Of a DNA stretch of 64,000 nt, positions 32,490 to 43,826 are shown one piece after another (the stretch's first letter is position 1; every line of letters starts with the position of its first letter). The translations under genes were made by a program, and so were the position numbers. Below the pieces are notes generated by a model. It searched no databases. It was given only the letters and a program-made list of their open reading frames with translations, and was not told the DNA's origin. Source of the stretch: Glebionis coronaria (taxonomy: Eukaryota; Streptophyta; Magnoliopsida; Asterales; Asteraceae); the NCBI GenBank assembly GCA_025667525.1, contig CM046878.1, positions 572,984,868 through 573,048,867 on the forward strand, given 5' to 3'.

Positions 32490-34502
32490 GACCATTGCAA
32501 TGCCCTCATGCAATGCATTAATTTTAAAGCACGGTTTACATTTTCCATCATAAATAACCCACCTTGGCCTTTATTAAATACTAAACATAAAAGATAGAAA
32601 TAAGTAAAGAAATTAAAATCTTACATTGGGTTTTGGCGGCCATGAACATTTATCATCCTCAAGTTTCACGTTCCCCATACCAAGCTTAAAAACGAGATCA
32701 TTGTTATTATAAGTTAGCAAACTATCACGAACTCATGTGGGCAAATTACTCACTTAGACTCCCTTATTCCTAGGTGTATCTCTTATATTTTATTTTTGTC
32801 TTGAATGATCACGAGGATGCATTGTTTGACTTATTTCGATAGTTATTTAGTCCGAAAATAAGGTGAACGATTTAATCAATAGTTAGCTAAAGGACCAAAT
32901 CTTTTAAATCTGCTTCTCGGGATATCAAAAAGTTCATATCTTGGCATAACTTGGTTCGCGATTTGAGACCTTTCTCGGGCCGATATTTGGCAGCGACTTC
33001 ATACTTTGAATCTTCGAGAGACGTTCTTGAAATTATGGTCTTCTCTTCATAATAGGAATTTCTTCACTTGAAGTTTTTGAGAGATTCTTCATCTTTGGAC
33101 CACGACTTCTTCATTTTTCTCCAATCTTTATTTTGGACTTTGATATAAAACGATCCGCCTCCTTTTAGGACTTGGATCTATTTATCCTCATACCTTGTTA
33201 GGGTCTTTTCGGATAGACTTCTCCATGACTTTTGGGGAGTTCTTGCTTTTCGTCGTGTGTCTCGATCCTTCATATTGATTTTCGATAAATGATTCTTCAC
33301 ATCACTTTTGGATCTTTAGCAACAAAATGTAGCCCTCATGCCTTGTTAGGGCCTTTTCGGACTCGCCAATCTTCGCGCCCCGCTTCATAAGTTATGCCTT
33401 GGCTATGAACTCTCGTCATTACCGAGCAACTTTTAAACGATCTGGGGCTAGAAGCTAAGTAACCTTTTAAATCGTACAACCTTATTTATTAGCAGATTAA
33501 TTTATTAACAAGCGGAGGGAGAATAGGCTCATAATTAACTCACATAAATTCACGAAAGAATACCGAACTTATAATTGGCTCTATCATCTCTCGTTCTCCA
33601 CAATTTAAAATCTCAAGGAATGAGACTCGTGGATGCTTAGCCTATTAAATCAAAGTTTTGGGTTTTCGAGTCGCCTATAGGATCTTGCAAATTCTTAGAC
33701 TTTTTCAAGTTTAGAAATCGCATTTTAAAATTCCCTTGATAAACGACTCTCTAGGATCAATTATAGGAACTTGCGAAAAGTTCTTGTTCTTAACCCGTGA
33801 GAGTTAAGACTTTCGCGTTTTATAGCTCCCTATATAAAAGCCTAGCAAAACTTGACTTAAACACGTTAAGGATACTAGCTAGAGTAAACTTAGGTAAGTA
33901 AACTCGGGTTGAGTCAAAATGTTCACGACTAAGAAAAATCTAAAACCACTTTATTTAAAATTTATTCTAGCAAAGGAAACATAACAAAGGCAAATACAAG
34001 TATACAACTAGGCCAAAATAGATTAAAAATTTTGAAAAATGTCGAAAAATCAAATTTTCCGGTTAAAATGAGGGCGATTTCATGGAAAAGACCACTTACT
34101 TCGATAGAAGTTCCCCCTACACTTGAGATAAACATTGTCCTCAATGTTTAAGTATGTGGGAGGAAACTCCCCTACATTTAGGACATTGTGCACTTTGTTT
34201 AAATCTTGCTAAGGAAAGGACAACTAAAGTGAATTCAATGTGAACCTATAGAATATGAAATATTGAATCACAAGAGTTTAGGATAGAACCGGGAAGATAG
34301 GAACACGGTCTCACGATTCGTCAAAAGTTATCAAGATGCTCTCTGAAGCTTTAATTCCTGCACAGCACAAGAAACAAGACAACAAACATATGCGGGGCTC
34401 CCCCTACACTTATTATGAAAGCAGTAAAGGATAGAACAGGGGTTGCCTCCCAAGAAGCGCTTGTTTTTGTTCACCGAGTCATGAGCCTGACTCGACCCAA
34501 TT
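32490..34502 (-). other. Noncoding region between pol and the 3' LTR
   Basis: Two kilobases without an ORF, where Athila-type elements may carry an env-like gene. It holds three further PPT-like tracts (34111-34126, 34166-34178, 34398-34411), a hairpin (34129-34150), and a repeated phrase CCTTGTTAGGG.CTTTTCGG at about 33194-33214 and 33340-33360. Confidence 0.65.
34129..34150. repeat. Conserved hairpin beside PPT-like tracts (element 1)
   Basis: Arms TAAACATTG and CAATGTTTA with loop TCCT, a perfect 9-bp stem. The identical hairpin is found in Athila-like element 2 at 54216-54237. Confidence 0.8.
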
Positions 34503-37500
34503 TTAGTTCATGGGTAACGTGGTGAGGGATGGAATCATCTCCTGAGAGATGTCCTCACCAAAGTACAGCTTCAAACGCTGGCCATTCACCTTGAAATTGG
34601 GCCCATTCGGCTGAGAAAGCTCAATGGTCCCATACGGAAAGACTTTGGTGACGGTGAATGGACCAGACCAGCGGCTCTTCAACTTGCCAGAGAAGATCTT
34701 CAACCGAGAGTTAAAAAGTAAGACTTGGTCACCAACGTGGAACTCTCGGTTCTTGATTTTTGCGTCATGAATGATCTTGGTCTTCTCCTTGTAGATCAGC
34801 GAGTTCTCATAGGCTTCATTCCTTAGTTCATGTAGCTCGTTGAGTTGAACCTTGCGATGATTACCGGCTTTGTTGATGTCGAAGTTAGCCCACTTCAAGG
34901 CCCAGTGCGCCTTATGTTCCAGCTCGATGGGTAGGTGGCAGGCTTTCCCGTACACAAGACGATAAGGTGTACAACCGATCGGAGTCTTGTAAGCAGTACG
35001 AAAAGCCCACAGAGCATCATCTAACTTATCGGCCCACGCGGCGCGATGCTCTCCCACAGTACGCTCCAAAATCCTCTTCAAGCCACGGTTGGAAATTTCG
35101 GCTTGCCCATTGGTTTGGGGATGATAGGCGGTGGAAAGACGGTGATTGACACCATACTTTGCCATGACTCGTGCAAATTGATCGTTGCAAAAATGAGTCC
35201 CGCGGTCACTGATGATAGCACGAGGAACGCCAAATCGAGCGAAAAGCTGCTTTAAAAAGTTCACAACCACCCTCGCATCATTCGTAGGAAGAGCCTTAGC
35301 TTCAACCCATTTAGAGACGTAGTCGACGGCGACGAGGATGTACTTGTTCCCTTTGGAGGATGGAAATGGCCCCATAAAGTCGATGCCCCATACGTCAAAG
35401 ATTTCACATTCCTGTATGAAATTTTGAGGCATCTCATCCTTATGTGTGATCTTGCCTTGACGTTGGCAAGCATCACAATGCTTAACCATTTCGTGAGCGT
35501 CACGATAAATGGTGGGCCAGTAGAATCCGGAATCAAACACTTTCTTAGCGGTGTAGTTGGGACCAAAGTGACCACCGGTGGGTCCTTTGTGGCAAGCTTG
35601 GAGGATGTCAAAAGCTGCCGGTCCGTCAACACATCGACGAATAATCAGATCAGCACACTGTTTGAATAGATAAGGGTCATCCCAAAAGTAAGTCTTAACA
35701 TCATTCAAGAACTTCTTCTTTTGTTGGGATGTTAACCCTTTGATGAGAATACCACCCGCTAAGTAGTTTGCAACGTCCGCAAACCACGGGGTGCCATCAA
35801 GATTGAGATTTATAGACATTAAGGTCTCAAGGGGGAAAGAGTCATTTATCGCTTTGTTCGGATGATCCCCTTGATATGGATCCTCAAGTCGACTCAGATG
35901 ATCCGCGGCCAGGTTTTCGGCTCCCTTCTTGTCACGAATTTCAATGTTGAATTCTTGAAGGAGCAAAACCCAGCGAAGAAGTCTTGGCTTAGAATCGTTC
36001 GTTGTCATCAAGTACTTCAACGCGGAATGGTCCGTGTATACGATGGTGGTGGATAAAACAAGATAGGGGCGAAATTTCTCAAAAGCATAGACAACAGCTA
36101 AAAGCTCTTTTTCGGTTGTCGTATAATGCAATTGAGCCCCCGTCATTGTTTTGCTAGCGTAGTGGATTGGTTGGAAGTGTTTATTCACTCTTTGGCCCAG
36201 AACCGCACCAATAGCAAAATCGCTAGCATCGCACATCAATTCAAAGGGCAGCTCCCAATTAGGGGTAACCAAGACCGGTGCCTTAGTTAGCTTATCCTTA
36301 AGAAGATTGAAGGCTTCGAGACACTCTTTAGAAAAGATAAAAGGAGTATCTTTTTCCAAGAGGTGGGTCATCGGGCGAGCGATTTTAGAGAAATCCTGAA
36401 TGAATCTACGATAGAAGCCCGCATGACCCAGAAATCTTCTCACACCCTTCACAGTTGAAGGTGGAGGTAATTTGGCTATGACATCAACTTTAGCACGGTC
36501 GACTTCAAGACCGGCTTTTGAGATTTTGTGTCCTAGCACAATGCCTTCTTTTACCATAAAATGGCATTTTTCCCAATTCAGAACAAGGCGAGTGTCTTCG
36601 CACCGCTTAAGCATACGTTCCAAATTGGCAAGGCAAGAAGAGAAGGAATCCCCGAAGACCGAGAAATCATCCATGAATACTTCCATGGTTTGCTCAACCA
36701 TGTCATGGAAGATAGCCAACATGCACCTTTGGAAAGTCCCGGGGGCATTGCATAAGCCAAAAGGCATTCTTTTATAAGCAAATGTGCTGTAGGGACAAGT
36801 GAATGTTGTCTTCTCTTGATCTTGGGGATTGATGGGTATTTGAAAATAACCCGAGAAACCATAAAGAAAGCAGTAATATTCATTACCAGCTAAACGTTCA
36901 AGCATTTGGTCCATAAAAGGTAGAGGGAAATGATCCTTTCTCGTGGCATCATTGAGTTTGCGGTAGTCTATACAAACTCTCCACCCAGTAACGAGACGGG
37001 TAGGAATTAACTCGTTGTTTGCATTGGGCACAACGGTGATTCCGCCTTTCTTAGGCACACAATGGACTGGACTAACCCACGGTGAATCCGAAATAGGGTA
37101 AATCATACCCGCATCAAGAAGTTTGATAACCTCTTTTTTGATGACTTCATGGATTTTAGGATTCACCCTTCGTTGACTTTGAATTGTGGGCTTAAAGTCG
37201 TCCTCCATGAGAATTTTATGTGTGCAGAAGTGAGGATCAATTCCACGGATGTCGGAGATTTTCCAAGCGATAGCGCGTTTATGCTTCTTCAACACAGCGA
37301 CAAGTCGGGCTTTTTCGTCTTCCTTCAGATCCTTTGCAATGATGACCGGTAGCTTCTCGTCGTCTTCCAGAAAAACGTACTCAAGATGAGGAGGTAGGTC
37401 CTTAAGCTCAAGAGTAGGAGGATCCGCAATAGATGGTGAAACTAACGATGGATCATCATTAGTCACCTCTTTAGGAGCAAGAGGAGACAACGGGTCCTCA

Positions 37501-38507
37501 TTGAGAAGTCTCTCAATAGTACGAATGTCTTCATCCCAATTGGTGGACAAATTATCATACTTAATATCGAGAGGACCCAAGCTAGCTTCGAAATCATCCA
37601 AGTCACTTTCTACAAAAGGAGTCAATGCTAGAGCAATTGAGGCAACAGTCTCAACATTGGGTAGAGAAGAAAGAGTACTTTTGCAAGCATCATGAAAATG
37701 TTCTTCACAAGCCTCATCTAGAACATCAATAGCATTAACACTCTCATACAAATAAGGTTGCTTAGAAATCTTACCCATGTTGAAGACAATTTTATCGTCA
37801 CCAACTCTCATGATTATTTCGCCTGCGGCTACATCAATGAGAGTGCGACCGGTCCTCAGAAATGGACGTCCAACGATTAATGGAACACGGGGATCCATCT
37901 CGTAGTCAACGACAACAAAATCCGCCGGGAAGGTGAATTTGTCGACGCCAACAAAGACATCTTCGGCTATCCCCACTGGATAAGCAACCGTACGGTTGGC
38001 TAATTCCAAAGTCATTTTGGTGGGGACTAGCTCGGGGAGAGATAATTGCTTCCAAACACTTAAAGGCATTAAGTTTATACTGGCACCTAGATCGGCTAGG
38101 GCCATGCAATTCTCTACTCCCGGGAAGTTGCAAGGAATCAAGAAGCGACCCGGATCACCAAGTTTGGTGGGTAATTGCCTTAAGAGCACTGCGGAGCAAT
38201 TCTCATTAAGGTGGGTCTGAGCAATGTCAAGAAGCTTTTCTTTATCACTTAGAAGATCTTTAAACATCTTAGCGTATTTGGGCATGTGAGCGAGAGCCTC
38301 GGCAAAGGAGATGTTAAAATTCAATTGTTTAAACATTTTTAGAAAGTTTGAAACCTGAATATCATCCTTGCTCTTTTGCTTCTCTTTCCTCAACCTTGAA
38401 GGATAAGGTATATTGGATGAAGAAGAAGGCTTTAAGGGAATAGGATCACTCACAACCACGGGTGGTGGGGAAATGGGGATAGAAGGTGAAGAAGGTGAGG
38501 AAAGTTG
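34503..38507 (-). CDS. Athila-like pol: protease, RT, RNase H, integrase
   Basis: Open for 1,334 codons from the TAG at 38510-38508. Counting from the Met at 38459: protease DLGAS at 124-128; [10 protein letters not shown] near 497, FLYGFSGY at 531, and FMDD at 595; RNase H MCDASD near 742; integrase zinc finger ending HCDACQRQG near 994; D1027, D1085 (SDRGTHF) and E1121 (QAEISNR), a D,D-35-E triad; and a C-terminal SH3-like stretch [16 protein letters not shown] motif A has Tyr in place of the catalytic Asp (codon 36863-36861, expected FLDG), so this RT should be inactive although the frame is open. No chromodomain follows. It has no own start: it is in the same frame as gag and would be made as a polyprotein if the stops were absent or read through. 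Confidence 0.95.
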   Translation of the reverse strand, partial: QLSSPSSPSIPISPPPVVVSDPIPLKPSSSSNIPYPSRLRKEKQKSKDDIQVSNFLKMFKQLNFNISFAEALAHMPKYAKMFKDLLSDKEKLLDIAQTHLNENCSAVLLRQLPTKLGDPGRFLIPCNFPGVENCMALADLGASINLMPLSVWKQLSLPELVPTKMTLELANRTVAYPVGIAEDVFVGVDKFTFPADFVVVDYEMDPRVPLIVGRPFLRTGRTLIDVAAGEIIMRVGDDKIVFNMGKISKQPYLYESVNAIDVLDEACEEHFHDACKSTLSSLPNVETVASIALALTPFVESDLDDFEASLGPLDIKYDNLSTNWDEDIRTIERLLNEDPLSPLAPKEVTNDDPSLVSPSIADPPTLELKDLPPHLEYVFLEDDEKLPVIIAKDLKEDEKARLVAVLKKHKRAIAWKISDIRGIDPHFCTHKILMEDDFKPTIQSQRRVNPKIHEVIKKEVIKLLDAGMIYPISDSPWVSPVHCVPKKGGITVVPNANNELIPTRLVTGWRVCIDYRKLNDATRKDHFPLPFMDQMLERLAGNEYYCFLYGFSGYFQIPINPQDQEKTTFTCPYSTFAYKRMPFGLCNAPGTFQRCMLAIFHDMVEQTMEVFMDDFSVFGDSFSSCLANLERMLKRCEDTRLVLNWEKCHFMVKEGIVLGHKISKAGLEVDRAKVDVIAKLPPPSTVKGVRRFLGHAGFYRRFIQDFSKIARPMTHLLEKDTPFIFSKECLEAFNLLKDKLTKAPVLVTPNWELPFELMCDASDFAIGAVLGQRVNKHFQPIHYASKTMTGAQLHYTTTEKELLAVVYAFEKFRPYLVLSTTIVYTDHSALKYLMTTNDSKPRLLRWVLLLQEFNIEIRDKKGAENLAADHLSRLEDPYQGDHPNKAINDSFPLETLMSINLNLDGTPWFADVANYLAGGILIKGLTSQQKKKFLNDVKTYFWDDPYLFKQCADLIIRRCVDGPAAFDILQACHKGPTGGHFGPNYTAKKVFDSGFYWPTIYRDAHEMVKHCDACQRQGKITHKDEMPQNFIQECEIFDVWGIDFMGPFPSSKGNKYILVAVDYVSKWVEAKALPTNDARVVVNFLKQLFARFGVPRAIISDRGTHFCNDQFARVMAKYGVNHRLSTAYHPQTNGQAEISNRGLKRILERTVGEHRAAWADKLDDALWAFRTAYKTPIGCTPYRLVYGKACHLPIELEHKAHWALKWANFDINKAGNHRKVQLNELHELRNEAYENSLIYKEKTKIIHDAKIKNREFHVGDQVLLFNSRLKIFSGKLKSRWSGPFTVTKVFPYGTIELSQPNGPNFKVNGQRLKLYFGEDISQEMIPSLTTLPMN

Positions 38508-39077
38508 CTATTTTTCCTTGTTCACAATCACGGGTGGAGGTGTAGGAAGCTCGGGTTCCATATAACCTTTTCCACTACGAGTGGTGATTGCTTTCATCTC
38601 CCCTCTTGGATTCGCAACGGTATTACTCGGAAGAGTGCCCGAAGAAGAGGGTTGATTACCTTGGATGAGCGAACCAATCATATCACGAAGATGAAGAGCT
38701 TGATTGTTAAAAGAGTTTTGAATGTTTGCATTAATTGCATCACTGTGTTTGGCCATATCATTCCTTAACTCGGCTCGAATATCATTCCCTTGTTTTGCCA
38801 TTTCTCCCTTCAAGTTGCGGACTTGACTCTGAAGATTTGTTACCAACTCTCGATTAGTCTTCATAAATGTCTCGACATCTGGATTCACTGCCATCGGTTG
38901 ATTGAGAGGTGGAGCCTGGTAAGCTTGAGAATTTCCTTGAGTTGGGTATGGGTTTCTTTGGGATTGATATTGATTATTTGCACGAGGTTGGGATTGGTTT
39001 GCAGGAGGGAAACCGGGGGGAGCAAGATAATTGTTGGAGCGATAACTTAGCAAGTTACGGTCTCCTTGAGGGCGAGC
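38508..39077 (-). pseudogene. Athila-like gag, C-terminal linker segment between two stops
   Basis: In frame with gag above and pol below. It is bounded by TAA (39080-39078) and TAG (38510-38508). Sequence: RSNNYLAPPGFPPANQSQ, a Gln/Asn/Pro-rich linker, a helical part (NRELVTNLQSQVRNLKGEM), then ITTRSGKGY, which recurs in element 2 as ITTRSGKTT. The TAG is followed by CAACTT. Confidence 0.8.
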
Positions 39078-39991
39078 TTAATAGCCTCCCGTGGGATAAG
39101 TACCATATGCTGCGTTAACGTCTTCAGAATAACTGCCGTGAGTAGAAGGACACTCATTGTAGGAATGAGGACCACCACATGTGTCACAAGAAAGAACAAC
39201 GGCTTTAGCTTGTTGAGTTTGGTTAGAAGTCAAAATTTGGAGACTTTTGTTAATATCAAGAATAGCACGTTCCAAGACAGACGAGTTGGTGGTGGAAGAA
39301 GTAGATGAAACATTGACTCTCTGATTAGATCTTGAGGATGCGGAAGAATCCCAATTCTTGTGGTGAGTAGTCATGTTTTCAATCAACTCTCGACACTCCT
39401 CCGGTCTCCTTTTCATAAAAGTACCACCGGCGGCGGCATTGATCGTGTCACGATCACGAAAAGTGAGACCATTGTAGAAGGTGTCAATGAGAGTGACGAG
39501 GAGCATATTGTGATTAGGACAGCGGTCGATCAAATCATTGTAGCGTTCCCAAGCATCGAAAAGCGATTCATCATTCTCTTGCATAAATCCACTGATTTGG
39601 TTACGAAGGCTAGTGACCATGGATGGGGGAAAGTAGCGCGATAAAAAGCGTTGAGTCATGTCATTCCACGTATGAATAGAATTCTTAGGAAGACGGTCAA
39701 ACCATTTTTCGGCATGGTGAGAAAGCGAGTGTGGAAAAAGTTGGAGGCGAAGGTCATCCATAGAAACACCGGAGCACTTCATGCTTTGGGTCATGGTAAT
39801 GAATTTGTGGAGGTGTTTGTTGGCATCATCATCCGGAATTCCACGAAATGGGTTCGTTTGCACTTGCTGGATCATGTGATGCTTCAACGAAAACTCCTGA
39901 GCCGTGACGTGCATCGGCACAATCGGGCCTCCGCGTCCGTTCATGGTAGGTTGACACAATTCCTCCATGGTTCGTAAATCAGGTAGAAGGA

Positions 39992-40031
<40 letters not shown>

Positions 40032-40136
40032 ATTCAAATTGTGTTGAGGTGGGTGATTATTGTTGTTATTAACACCAGCCATATCTAAATCTTCACGAGT
40101 CTCGGGCTCAGAATAGTTGTAAGATCTAGTACGCAT
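39078..40136 (-). CDS. Athila-like gag, N-terminal part
   Basis: I chose the ATG at 40136-40134 (MRTRSYNYSEPE), because the nine codons upstream are hydrophobic and unlike gag. The protein has a run of 14 Asn (GTT repeats at about 39990-40033) and the Athila retrotransposon gag domain: FSLKHHMIQQVQTNPF, HAEKWFDRLP, FLSRYFPPS, ESLFDAWERYNDLIDRCPNH, DTFYNGL and AAGGTFMKR. It ends in a short zinc motif CDTCGGPHSYNEC (CX2CX3HX4C), one residue shorter than the usual knuckle and the same in element 2. It stops at TAA, but the frame continues downstream. Confidence 0.9.
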
Positions 40137-40369
40137 ACACCTGCAGAAGAAAAATATACACAAAGAGAATAGCTATATAATCTTTTTGGTGCAAAACCTT
40201 TGGAAAAGAATTGCTTTTAATGATTTTTCAATGTTTTTGTATTTTTGAAGAGTTTTATATTTTTTATGGATTTTTGAAAATTTTTATAGCAATGAAAATA
40301 ACGTTCAAAGAACGGATCCCGAAATTCAATGCGTCTCTCACTAGAAACCGTTTATCGTAACGAAAAGAG

Positions 40370-40384
40370 CCGGCAGCGGCGCCA
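40370..40384 (-). other. Primer binding site of Athila-like element 1
   Basis: In element sense TGGCGCCGCTGCCGG, two bases after the LTR end. It matches the tRNA-Asp-type PBS known for Athila elements. Confidence 0.85.
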
Positions 40385-40386
40385 TT

Positions 40387-42008
40387 TAATACTCGGTTTT
40401 TAGGCCTAGTATGAAAATATTATCGTCCGAATCCTTTCGAATTGAAAACCGGTCTTAAGTGCGACTCAATCGTCTTTTGGTGAATCAAGATAATGGTTTG
40501 GTTTGTTTGTTTTAAACAAGTAATTAAAGTGTCGTTGAGTAAAAAGGAAGTTTAAAAGATTAATATTAAAATGACAAGTAAAATAAACGCATGGAAACAT
40601 AAAGGTGACAATGGAAAAGTACAAACACACTAAATAAAACTGACACTTGGAAAATTTTCTGAAAATAAAAAGTACTATAAGAAAGTAAGATCGAAAGAAA
40701 CCAAAACAAGGCAAAAGAGGTCCCGATCGGAATGTATTCCGATCGGTTGATCGGAATGTTGGAAGGTGCAGCGATCGGAATAAAAGGGACAAGGGCAGTC
40801 GGAATAAGCCAAAGACTCACCGTCGGAATGCTACAAATGCACCCAATCGGAATACACAAATGAGGTTCTAATCGGAATATCAACCAAATGGGGACAATCG
40901 GAATATTACTAGAGGGTGTGGTCGGAAAGTCAAAGCCCTAATCCGATCAGGAGTGATCGGAATGTGAAGGCCAATCGGAAAGGGGTTTCACAATCCTTTC
41001 CGAAAATTAAGGAAATCGGTTAGGGGGGAGTACACGGTCGGAAAACCCAATCAGAAAGGGGTTTTAAACTCCCTTTTCCGAAAATAATGGGATTTGGGAA
41101 AGCTAGACAATAAGCTAAGTTCAATAAGCTAATATCCACAACTTAACGATCCGAATACTTAACCGAATCAAATAAGCACTTATCTCAACTTATTCAACTC
41201 GAAAATAAGCAACTTTTTAGATCAAACAATAAAAACATAAACTTTTTAATAAAACTTTTTAATAAGAAAAATAAGCTAATCATAAAAATAAGCCAATAAG
41301 CACAAAAGTCTTAAAGCTTAATCAAATGAAAACTTATGAAATGATCAAAAGATTAACTTTTTAAGCACAAAATCATTAAGAACAACACGGATCTATTGAT
41401 AATCGCACCAAAATCAATCTTAAATCAAAGAAAAGTAGAATGAGAATAAGGATTAAAAGCTTAAAATGGAACTTTGATTAATGAAATAAGCAATACAAAG
41501 ATGTTTAATCTTGAAAGATTAAAAGAAAAAGATGAACTAGTGAGAGAAAGTTTAAGACTTTCTCTCTCTAAAAACTAGAGAAACTAAAAAGTGAAAAATT
41601 AACTAAACACTCTAACTCCCTTCCTAATGACTATTAGGGGGGTATTTATAGGGAAGGTGGAAGGAGTGCATGTGTTGCATCTTCTTTCTTGCTTTCTTCT
41701 CGACTTGACTTTAATTCTTCGACTTTGTCAAACTTCCGTCTTTTGACTTTTTCTTCGATAAATCTTCAGAATAGGCCTTGGACTTCCGTTCTTTTTGCAC
41801 TCTTGATCTTTTGACTTCGTCTTTTCCCGTTTTCTTCAATAAAAGCCCGTGAAAGCCCGTGTTTTCTTCCTTTTCCATATTTTGGTCCTAAAACACAATA
41901 AAAACACAAACCACGCATAATTCCGACTTTTACGACATAAATCACACGTTTTGGTCTTGTTATTATTGGAAATAAGTGGTAAAAGGATAAGTGTTTTCAC
42001 ACTTATTA
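40387..42008 (-). repeat. 5' LTR of Athila-like element 1
   Basis: 1,622 bp, partner of 30854-32475. In element sense it starts TAATAAGTGTG; TATA box at 41643-41650. Differences from the 3' LTR include C for T in GTGCGACTC, CCCGATCGG for CCTGATCGG, and three changes in the last ten bases. Confidence 0.9.
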
Positions 42009-43826
42009 AATGCTGAGGATAGATTGAAGTTCTGTGCTGTATAGTTACTATTGGAGGAATCTGAAGGAATTATAGAGCTGCGATGATGATATTTGGATAA
42101 TATCAAGTGGAAAGAAATGTAATACTAGTGTGTTGACTTGAATAAAGAAGTATAATAGGGTTTATATGATCATGAGAATTTGACATTGTGGTACTTGTTT
42201 TGGGATTGTAAAGTATTACTTGTATGGAATCAAGTATGAAGAAAATAAGAATAAGAAGGACTTGTCTATAAATGTCATTCGGGAATTTTAAAAGGAAGGA
42301 GTTAAGGATTACCTAATGATGACTGGGAAATAATAATCGGTAAATTTTAGATGGGATATGTTATAGTTCTGTATTATGAAGTATGTTTCAGATTATGGAG
42401 GATGAGTGTGGATACTTTCACTATCAACTAGTAAGTATTTAGTAAGGAGTAGAAGGAAAAAGAGTTTATAAAATTTCTGAAGTAATTGAGAATTGACTCT
42501 TAAGTTTTGAGATATTTGGAATATTGGTAACAACAAGCAGAATGGATGGAATGGAAAGAACCTTAGAATTGAATTGATAAACTAATGGAAAAAGGGATAT
42601 CAAAGAAAGAAGATCAACAGATTTTCGGAAAATTTGAAATCGAATGGTAATAGAAATGAGAGAGTTGAGATGTATGTTTTTGTGGGACAAAAACGGCTAT
42701 TGTGATTATCTAATTTTTCTCCTATTATATCAGAAAGTGTGTTAAGAATGCAAGGACCAGTGGTGAATGAATTGTTCAGATCAAAAAGAGAATTTAATTA
42801 TTCTTAGAGTGCTGAGAGTGTCGCATGTAGTATTGAAGGAATTTCATAAGTTGAAGTATTGATACAGTATGGTTGGAATAAACTGTATTACGAAATCAGA
42901 CTATAAGTTATAGAACTTGGGGTAAATAAAATGTATTACGATATCAGGAAGTGATTTGACCATTATACATTTCAGATTTGAATATATGAGACTAACGGAG
43001 TTATTTAAACAATATATGATACGAGGAAGATGTAATAATGTACTATGGAAGGTACAGTAATTCAGTGATCTAGCAAACACTACACTTGGGACATAGAGAT
43101 TGTTAGAATGAATGAAAGTGGAAGATGAAAATAGGAAGTATATAAGTGACTGGTCAGAATTATTGATAATCTCATTGTATTTAGTTGAGTGTAACCTCGG
43201 GGCATAGAGGCAAAGTAATTTTTGAATACTGGAAATCGCTGTAATAAAGTATGAGTACTGATTAAGGTTTGAACATATTATATGTAATCCAGAGATTATG
43301 ATTTACTTTTGAGTATTAGAGATTTTTGCAGAAAGTGTGAAGAATTGAGTTAAGGAGGAATATTGTATATTTGGAAAGCAATGGACAGCGTGAAAGGATG
43401 AATTGAATGATGGCAATTGAAACTTGGTTGATATCTTAATATTTCACTATGAGAACTAATGGAAATTAGTGAAGATGGAATCTTTATGCGATGATAATCG
43501 TCATATCAGTAGTTAAGAGGTGTAGTTTGAGAACTTAACTAGTCGTGAGTCAAGTTGTCAGAGTATTGGGGCAGGAATGAAACTAAGAAAGTGATGCAGA
43601 AGAAGTATGAATGATGAAGGAATATTATCATAATAGAAGGTGAAATTGAAAGTTGAAGTGTAGAAATAGTTGTGGATATGGTGATATCATAAGAATTGAG
43701 TTGGACTGGTGTGAAAGACGTGAGTATCTCTTAAGAATAAGAGGTCATGTTGACTCTAGAAGTGAGGAAGTGCGAGTGTGAGGCGGGTTGAGCGCCGGGA
43801 GCTCGCTCTCTTTTAGGAGGGTAGGA
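42009..43826 (+). pseudogene. Decayed interior of the large gypsy element, right half
   Basis: Continuation of the interior after the nested element. There is no long frame and the strand is C-poor. AATGGACAGCGTGAAAGG at about 43380 could be the remnant of the integrase motif that reads NGQSER in intact gypsy pol. The last 100 bp (from TGAGTATCTCTT at about 43721) recurs at 24683. The PPT TTTTAGGAGGGTAGGA ends at the LTR. Confidence 0.5.

Larger units (their letters stand above)
30854..42008 (-). mobile_element. Athila-like Ty3/gypsy element, young, nearly intact
   Basis: Minus-strand element of 11,155 bp: 5' LTR 40387-42008, tRNA-Asp-type PBS, one long gag-pol frame broken by two stops, a 2-kb noncoding region, PPT, 3' LTR 30854-32475. 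Flanking AACGC and AATGC look like a 5-bp target duplication with one C/T change. The LTRs are equal in length and differ at roughly ten positions by eye. The PBS, the DLGAS protease and pol similarity to the second element support the Athila assignment. There is no env-like ORF. Confidence 0.9.

Noticed and set aside
35046..38220. Many plus-strand open frames of 60-101 codons
   Set aside because: All are antisense shadows of the long Athila-like pol frame.
40370..40384. tRNA-like sequence as a tRNA gene
   Set aside because: Only the 3' terminal complement is present, next to an LTR: a primer binding site. I found no complete tRNA or rRNA gene in the window.
27455..43826. Large element read as a LARD with a purely noncoding interior
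   Set aside because: The RT to RNase H junction remnant near 30640-30785 and a normal interior length show decayed pol.
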